Assembly: GCA_907163375.1 (NCBI GenBank) | Contig: CAJQUW010005239.1 | Location: 265,366 to 329,365, forward strand | Direction: 5' to 3' | Source of the DNA: Prostheceraeus crozeri | Lineage: Eukaryota; Platyhelminthes; Polycladida; Euryleptidae | DNA: 64,000 nucleotides | Shown here: piece by piece, positions 57,961 to 64,000 of the stretch | Layout: the number at the start of each line of letters is the position of its first letter | Position numbering within the stretch: the stretch's first letter is position 1 | Notes under the pieces: generated by a model | The model's input: only the letters and a program-made list of their open reading frames with translations | What the model was told of the DNA's origin: nothing | The model's database searches: none | Position numbers and translations under genes: made by a program

Positions 57961-59767
57961 CCTCATCCGGTCAAACGGTCACAAATTGTGACCACTCATA
58001 AATGTGCCGAATCATGTCGAGAAATGAAGCCTATTCACAAATATTGATCAGTTCTATACTCATACGTATCTAATTACATCCTCATCAATGCCAATTAATG
58101 AAGTATTGGGCATACATGTAATGATAATAATAATAGTATACTACATGTTGTAGTAATATAATATTATACTAGGCCTAAGTCCGAAACACAAACTAGTTGT
58201 AATTGAAAGCAAGATTTAGAAGGCCTGCAACTCAAAATTCCAATTGCTTTAATAGAAAAACAGAATCCATTTGAACTTCACAACAAACACTACATACAGA
58301 TATATAGCATTCATGATTGCATGTAGGCCTATTAAGAAATCTAAGTGAGCTCATGACAGTCTTCACATTTCGTGATCACCTTCAAAACTCTATGATTGGG
58401 GCATATCGGGCGATCACAATCGTCGCAGTAGGATCTTGTGGTTTTGCGACAAAATCTGCATTTCGAACATCGGCTTCACTCGAGCATTAGTTTTGCAGGG
58501 AATAGTCATTTCATATTTGAAACCAACCTTGTCGGCTGCTTCCTTTGTATATCGACGCACAGCAGATCTCTGAAGTCGCCGTTCAGCTGATGGCTGCGCC
58601 AATTGAAAGGTGAGCATTCGGAGAAATTCTTTCTTGTTGCGAGTAAGGCCACTCTTTTTGGCAAGAAGAAATGCGTTATTGTTTGCAACATCAATGATAT
58701 TGAAAAACAATAACAAGGGCCATCGGTGTGTCTTACGTCGGCACGAATACTCTTCGACATTACCGTCCATTGTATCCACGCCTCCTTTGGAAGCGTTGTA
58801 TTCAAGAATAACAAGAGGCTTGTTCTGAGTCTTCTCCGAAATCCGAGTGTCTGAATGACTTGATGTAAGGAGGACAACATTTTTCTTTTTCTTGGGTATA
58901 TAGGAAATGAGGGACACTTTTTTGTCATGTTCAAACGCGAATCGACTTGAGTGAACAGATCGATCATCAGTTGTTCGAATATAACTTGGGATTTCTCGTC
59001 GGTGAAGTCTCATTGTTCCCATGATAGTAAGATTGTGTTCAAGCAACTTTGCAGCCAATGCATACGAAGTAAGGTAATTGTCACAAACAATGTTGTGGAC
59101 ATCACAGATAACATCCGTCAGCATATCTCTCGGTGCGCAGTGCTCTATTGTTCTAAGTGAAAATGTGGTGAACTATTCTTTTACATCTATTTACTGTAAC
59201 TTCCGGTTATCTGATTCACATGGTTTTTTGATGAAAGTTGTTCTCAATACGCTCAACTTTCTGACTAAACCTACGACCACCAGAATGGAATCTACAGCGA
59301 CTTTAAGTTGAGAATGGACCGATTCTCCTATTCGCACTGTGTTAAGATCTGAAGTTTCTGCCCACCTAATAGGTTCCGCTCGTGTACCGTAAATTTCGCT
59401 GAATTTCCGTTCTGTGAAGCTTACCATGCGACCTGAGATCAATTTCTATGGAGCTATATGACTCATAGTCGAAGCTAAATTCATTACCTGAATAAAAGGT
59501 CATCCCAAGAGAAGTACGTAGTTGCGAAATAAGGTGATTACACTACAGAAAATGCTGGTCACAATTTGTGACCGTTTGACCGTCTACGTATAAATATTGC
59601 ATAAATATTGTATACTTTATCTAATCAACTCAGGATTTTAACACAGTATTTTAGGCTCAAAATGGTTCATCGTCCATGAATTCCAGACCGATAGATCCAA
59701 TACTTGATGCATTACAAAACTCAAAAGATGCTTGGTCACAAATTGTGACCGTTTGACCCGATGAGGG
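57961..59767 (-). mobile_element. Internally deleted piggyBac element, 1.8 kb
   Basis: The left end CCTCATCCGGTCAAACGGTC continuing ACAAATTGTGACC (57961-57993) is matched inverted at 59734-59767 (CCCTCATCGGGTCAAACGGT). A third copy of the inner part stands at 59557-59581. Each contains the palindrome GGTCACAAATTGTGACC, probably the transposase site. The flanks (TCAA left, TTTA right) are one change away from the TTAA that piggyBac duplicates. It is shorter than the usual 2.4 kb because the N-terminal part of the gene is largely missing. Confidence 0.88.
58341..59124 (-). pseudogene. piggyBac transposase, C-terminal two thirds with a frameshift
   Basis: Read on the minus strand: NIVCDNYLTSYALAAKLLEH holds the second catalytic Asp (CDN). 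KKKNVVLLTSSHSD follows, then YNASKGGVDTMDGNVEEYSC with the third Asp pair (GGVDTMD) and RRKTHRWPLLLFFNIIDVAN, all hallmarks of the piggyBac DDE domain. Near 58450-58475 the frame shifts by one. The other frame then gives the C-terminal cysteine-rich DNA-binding domain, KCRFCRKTTRSYCDDCDRPI followed by CPNHRVLKVITKCEDCHELT, ending at TAG (58341-58343). The first catalytic Asp region and the N-terminus upstream of 59124 are not readable; a 59191-59442 frame inside the element is not recognised. Confidence 0.9.
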
Positions 59768-60008
59768 TTTATCGGCAAGTCGTAATTCTAGATGATTTTG
59801 TTAATTTTCTTCGTGCATCTGTCATTGATGAATTTCATCGAGAAGAAGCCTTTCTTTTGCTCAATGGTCTGCCAATGGCTGTTCATCTTTTTGATGCTGC
59901 TAAGGTTCACGTTTCGGAAACCATTTTTATCCAGCCTCCTCTCGTCTCTCTTACCTCTATAATTATCTGCAAAATTTGTTTTTACATGACGAGCCCCGTG
60001 TACGTCAT

Positions 60009-60201
60009 GTGGTCTCCGTGGCACAGTGGTTAAGTGCTTGGCCTAGCGATCTTTTTGTCCAGAGGTCGAGCCCCGAAGGTGTCATTGGAAGTCGACAGGA
60101 AGAGCATCCGGACTAAAAGTACTACAACGCTACATAAGTCTGACTATGTCAGCGCCGTCCAAGTGTGAGGGAATAGTGACGTAAAAGCTTCATTCATTTT
60201 T
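60009..60201 (+). repeat. tRNA-derived SINE
   Basis: It begins with a tRNA-like head holding an A box (TGGCACAGTGGTTAAG, 60019-60034) and, about 30 bases on, a B box (GGTCGAGCCCC, 60064-60074). A body with GGAAGAGCATCCGGACTAAA follows, a block common at the 3' side of many tRNA-SINEs. It ends in a T-rich tail (60193-60204). Transcribed by RNA polymerase III if alive and moved by a partner LINE. Confidence 0.8.
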
Positions 60202-60229
60202 TTTATGACGAGGAAGCCAGCTGTCTCTT

Positions 60230-61150
60230 TCCTCAAAGTAATGTCAGAGTGGCATGTCTTGGAACACCATCATAATAATCTCATTTTTGATTATCTTTAT
60301 CTGCAGGTCATGGAGGATTTGTTCTTTTTTTGCCCGGTTTTGAATCACAATTCTCCGCAGGTACGGTCAAGCATGTGTAGTGGCGCTTAGAATTTTAGAA
60401 TGACGCTGTCTTTAAAGATAGGTTTGAGGCGTGATACTATTACGGAGGCATTGGGTCCCATGACCGATCCTGGATCACTCATGCGATTATGTCTGTGACA
60501 TTTGAAATTTGGTCATGCATTTTTGTAATGTATTTCCTCGATGTGTAGAAATCAGTAACCCAGTTGCAAATGTCATCCGGCAAGTTCAATTCGTTTAGAT
60601 TTTGGAAGAGCCTGTACGTCTTGCTGCATAAAAAGCTTCAGAGAAATCTTAATCGACTAATAATGCTTTGCCACTTCTCTCCAGAATCGTCGTAATCTCT
60701 TTTAGAATTGCAATAAGCGCCGATGTTGTGTTGCCTGCTAGTCCAAAAACGAATCGGTCTGAGTAAAGTCTGTTCCCCGCTACCGATGGGTTCATATACT
60801 TCCTGATTAAACATGTAATCTTTTTGCATAGTCGCAACAGCACTGGTGTAATTGAGATTGGTCGATAGTCACTTGGCTCTTCAGGTCATGATACTTTCGG
60901 CATTGGGTTTATATGGGATTTTTTTCATTGTTCGGGTGCGATTCCTGACCAGGACGATTGGCTAACCAGGTTAGTCAATGGCTCATCTCGTAATCTGCTC
61001 CTAGACGTAGAAGCCATGACTGCTTGTTGTCTCTGCCAGTTGTTGTTTGTATTTCTTCAATTTTGTTAAGGCTGTTTGGTTTTCTTGTATTTCGACATTT
61101 TCTGTGGGCATCTTTGCGATAGCTCTCTCTTCGGAGTCATTTCATCAGGG
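60230..61150 (-). pseudogene. LINE reverse-transcriptase fragment
   Basis: On the minus strand from about 61000: PLTNLVSQSSWSGIAPEQ, then DYRPISITPVLLRLCKKI, RLYSDRFVFGLAGNTTSALI and DFSEAF, the consecutive blocks of a non-LTR reverse transcriptase up to the first catalytic Asp. The later part (TFATGLLIS, then RIGHGTQCLRNSI) is decayed with several stops and frame changes. The family is close to CR1/Jockey-like elements by the RPISVTPVL..DQFAFRPTGSTT pattern. It cannot make an enzyme. Confidence 0.82.
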
Positions 61151-62673
61151 GATTCGTCTATTGACATTTTAGTGTACCCGTAGTGATCTTTCATCATTTA
61201 TGCGGTCAAATTTCCAGCATTTGTTTTTTTTTAGACTCTTCGAGATATTCCGAATTTCGGTCCACATGTATTTTGGTTTGCTTTATTTTAATTTAGCGAC
61301 ATGTTCCGAAGTCCGGAGCATTGTATTTGAACTGCATGCAATTGTGTTTCAACATTAAACGAGCCATTTCAGGCAAGATCCTTTGAAATTCAGCTGCTCA
61401 ATATCATCTGTATGTATAATTTCAATAAATGGGCGAGAATATTTATACACTGTACTTTCATAAAATTCTGTTCCAGACCTCCTACTAAATAGGTATGTAG
61501 AATTTGCTTTGGGATGCTTTCAATTCAATAATTGAAAAGCTTGACAATGTGATATCAGGCCTTTTATTTATATTAATATTTAGAATCTCTCCTCTAAATG
61601 TCATTCATGTGCTTCTTGCTATAATAAAATAGGCCTATATTCAAATGCTGTTTGTGCAATGTCAATGTCCTCTCCTTCCAAAGCTATCTTATTCTCTCCA
61701 ATCATTTTTGTTTGCTTCATGATATTATCATCTGTAAATATTTCCATAACATTATCATATTCGTATTTGTAACACTGCCATATTTTATATTGGTGCTCTC
61801 GATTTGAGAAATAAACGTTTTGGTGTTTTGACATTACCCTTTCTTATTTAACTTGCCGCCTCAAAGCGGTGAAAGGATGAAAACGGAGTTACAATCAGGC
61901 TTTGTCGTCTGAAGCTCATGCTTCCTTGGGTTCTACCTTGTCAGAAAGGTTTATTGTCGGTGGTTTGTGACCGTGCTCCGGCTAACTAATAGGCTCTGGA
62001 ATATTATTTTATCTTACTGGTCATTGAATTTATTTATGTTTGATTAATTGTTCATTCTTATTCTCCACGTTTGTTTATTTTAAATGTGTGGTAGGCCTCG
62101 GCCGTCCCAATTAACACCACCACCTGGTTCCCAGATATGACCAGTCATCAGATGTTTCATGTCGTTGAATCAGGTTTTGGGTATGACACTTATTTGGCTC
62201 ATTTGTGATCGAACTTTTCTTCACTGTTCCCTTTTGCACTTCCCCATTTGTTGCAGTTTATGGTTTGACCGATCCAATGCATTCACGGCATACGGGTGTC
62301 AGGTAGCTCGAGGTCCTGAACCCACTGGTTTTGGACCCACTCAAAACCCACTGGAGGCTTTGGAGGCAGGCCCGGTCAACTGCTCGAAAAAAGGCGGCAC
62401 AGGTCCACTGCCACGGAAATATGTGGGAAGCTTTAATGAGAGTTTTAGCCCATGTAGCTGTATCCGGTTCCTCTGTGGCCTATCTGACTTGTACCCATTG
62501 TTACGGCAAAGGGGTTCTCATTTGGCCATGGGTTTCTTCAAGCTTGTTACACATGAAATGTGCCTATAAGTGTCATTTTTGCATATCATTTACTACAGCT
62601 TTGTTGCTATTATTTACATTTTTCTGATGCCCTTTAAAGTTTCTTGTGTCACTTTGTTGTACAGTATACAGCG
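61151..62673. other. Intergenic DNA
   Basis: No gene is recognised. A 98-codon frame at 62331-62627 has no ATG-based support and no known domain. Confidence 0.4.
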
Positions 62674-62872
62674 TTGCCAACGATACGCAGTTCCGCGCAG
62701 CTGTGCGTGCGCGGAATCTGCGCGGCTGAAGGTCTCAGAAAAATACTCTTTTATTTGGGGTTAAAAATTAAGAAGAGATGTGCTTTTTGAAGTTCCGATA
62801 GCTTCTATACAATTAAACTTTTTTTCTACTAGAACAGTGGTTCCCAACCTCCTAATGTCTCAGTACCACTTG
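62674..62872 (+). mobile_element. Two isolated hAT-like ends
   Basis: CAGCGTTGCCAACGATACG at about 62674 and CAGTGGTTCCCAACCTCCT at about 62836 both match the CAGNG-TTNCCAAC pattern of hAT ends. The second is followed by AGTACCACTTGAGATCTTAC, also typical. No transposase and no inverted partner or target duplication was found, so these are candidate ends of small non-autonomous elements. Confidence 0.45.
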
Positions 62873-63040
62873 AGATCTTACTCGTTCGCCGCGACGACTT
62901 GGTCTCAAGGAAATTTTTTTTATTTAAGGAAAGATATAATTCTTTTTTATGAAACAGAATGAAAATTTGAAGCTGATGGTAGTAGTAAACACATTCCAGA
63001 CGCAAGGACAAAATGTGAAATGCTGAGTCATCGGGCTGAC

Positions 63041-64000
63041 TCAGCCCCCCCCCCTCTGGAAGGAAGTGTGAGGGAGAGGGCCAAGGATGTGTTGGGAGGA
63101 ATGGGTCCGTGAGGAGGAAACGGGTCCCCCCCTATGGAAGGAAGGAAGGAAGGAGGAGTGATGAGGCAAGGGGTGGCGAGGAAGGTGATGTGTGAGGAAT
63201 AGAGTGTGGAAAGGGTGGATGTTGGTGTTGGGATGAGAAAGGCTGGAATTCGACAGGAAGGAGGCCTCGGATGGGAAATGGAGTGCAAATTCGGACGTTT
63301 TGGCCAAAGTTGGGTCTAGGAACTTCTTCCCAACTCAATCGGAGAGGAAAAGTTCTGACCTCCCCCCCCCCCTCCTGCCATACTTCCAACTTTGGTGTTA
63401 GACATCGTAGAAAGTCGTGCCATAGCTCATTTGAAAGCTAAAAGTGAGAAAAAGGCAGTGAAAAGCTCAGTTTGGACTCATTTTCTTGGGTTTAGGGAGG
63501 AAAATGGCAGGAAACCGTCAGAGTTGGAAAAGTCAGGTGTTGGAGGTTTTGGGATGAGAAAGTCCATTTTTCGACAGGAAGGAGGCCTCGGATGGGAAAA
63601 TGGAGTGCAAATTCGGACGTTTTGGCCAAAGTTGGGTCTAGAACTTCTTCCCAACTCAATCGGAGAGAAAAAGTTCAGACCCCCCCCTCCCTCCTGCCAA
63701 ACTTCCAACTTTGGTTGTAGACATCGTAGAAAGTCGTGCAATAGCTCATTTGAAAGCTAAAAGTGAGAAAAAGGCAGTGAAAAGCTCAGTTTGGGTTAAT
63801 TTTCTTGGGTTTAGGGAGGAAAATGGCAGGAAACCGTCAGAGTTGGAAAAGTCAGGTGTTGGAGGTTTTGGGATGAGAAAAGTCGTTTTTCGACAGGAAG
63901 GAGGCCTCGGATGGGAAAATGGAGTGCAAATTCGGACGTTTTGGCCAAAGTTGGGTCTAGGAACTTCTTCCCAACTCAATCGGATAGAAAAAGTTCTGAC
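63041..64000 (+). repeat. Satellite with ~320-bp units, running off the window
   Basis: The word CGACAGGAAGGAGGCCTCGG recurs at 63251, 63572 and 63891 (periods 321 and 319), and the sequence between is nearly identical. Left of about 63210 the first unit has diverged or is replaced by purine-rich GGAAGGAAGG sequence. Units contain runs of C whose length varies (63362-63373, 63681-63689). Long frames on both strands are shadows of the repeat. Confidence 0.92.

Noticed and set aside
58506-58967. 153-codon frame on the minus strand
   Set aside because: It is the shifted shadow of the piggyBac transposase.
59761-60033. 90-codon frame starting in the piggyBac right end
   Set aside because: The start lies in the inverted end, the frame crosses the element boundary and runs into the SINE, and no domain is visible.
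63028-63979. Proline-rich and other frames of 77-122 codons at the right end
   Set aside because: They lie in a satellite with variable C runs and repeat with it.
1-64000. Retrovirus, LTR element or Polinton
   Set aside because: No long direct terminal repeats, gag, integrase, envelope or capsid-like frames were recognised. The reverse-transcriptase pieces are of LINE or Penelope type.

Overview
The window reads as nuclear DNA of an animal, most likely a marine invertebrate. The evidence is spliced genes with GT-AG introns, a mix of hAT, Tc1/mariner, piggyBac, LINE, Penelope-like and SINE debris, and a recurrent TAGGCCTA-type motif. The species cannot be fixed from the sequence alone. Only two ordinary host genes can be named with confidence. 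Both are on the plus strand and about 3.2 kb apart: a two-exon LTO1 homologue (41129-47228) and a three-exon TAF11 homologue (50391-55929). A third possible gene is a 152-codon ORF with a signal-peptide-like start (14584-15042).

Layout. 1-14467: a very large inverted duplication. Two near-identical non-coding arms of about 4.05 kb (1-4062 and 10422-14467) flank a 6.36 kb spacer. The spacer holds a dispersed repeat with a 37-bp-arm hairpin, a complete 1.84 kb Tc1/mariner-type transposon with one stop in its transposase frame, and a 0.93 kb GC-rich-ended non-autonomous element. The left arm is cut by the window edge. 14584-21958: the secreted-protein candidate, a second copy of the dispersed repeat directly behind it, diverged tandem repeats, and a 1.36 kb segment bounded by two inverted copies of a 70-bp hairpin. 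21959-28935: an array of 191-bp tandem repeats containing two copies of one 2.2 kb hAT element. Both copies sit at the same base of the unit with the same 8-bp target duplication, so the array grew by duplicating the insertion together with its flanks. 28936-41128: a 342-bp hairpin, several LINE fragments and a 1.2 kb element with 6-bp target duplications. 41129-55929: LTO1 and TAF11, with introns that hold MITEs, a 222-bp-arm inverted repeat and Penelope-like fragments. 57961-59767: an internally deleted piggyBac element with recognisable ends. 60009-61150: a tRNA-derived SINE and a LINE reverse-transcriptase fragment. 63041-64000: the start of a satellite of about 320 bp that runs off the window.

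How the genes work together: LTO1 is part of the adaptor that brings the ribosome-recycling ATPase ABCE1 to the cytosolic iron-sulphur machinery. TAF11 is a histone-fold subunit of TFIID. They share orientation but no known pathway. The rest of the window is dominated by mobile and repeated DNA. No retrovirus, LTR element or Polinton was recognised.
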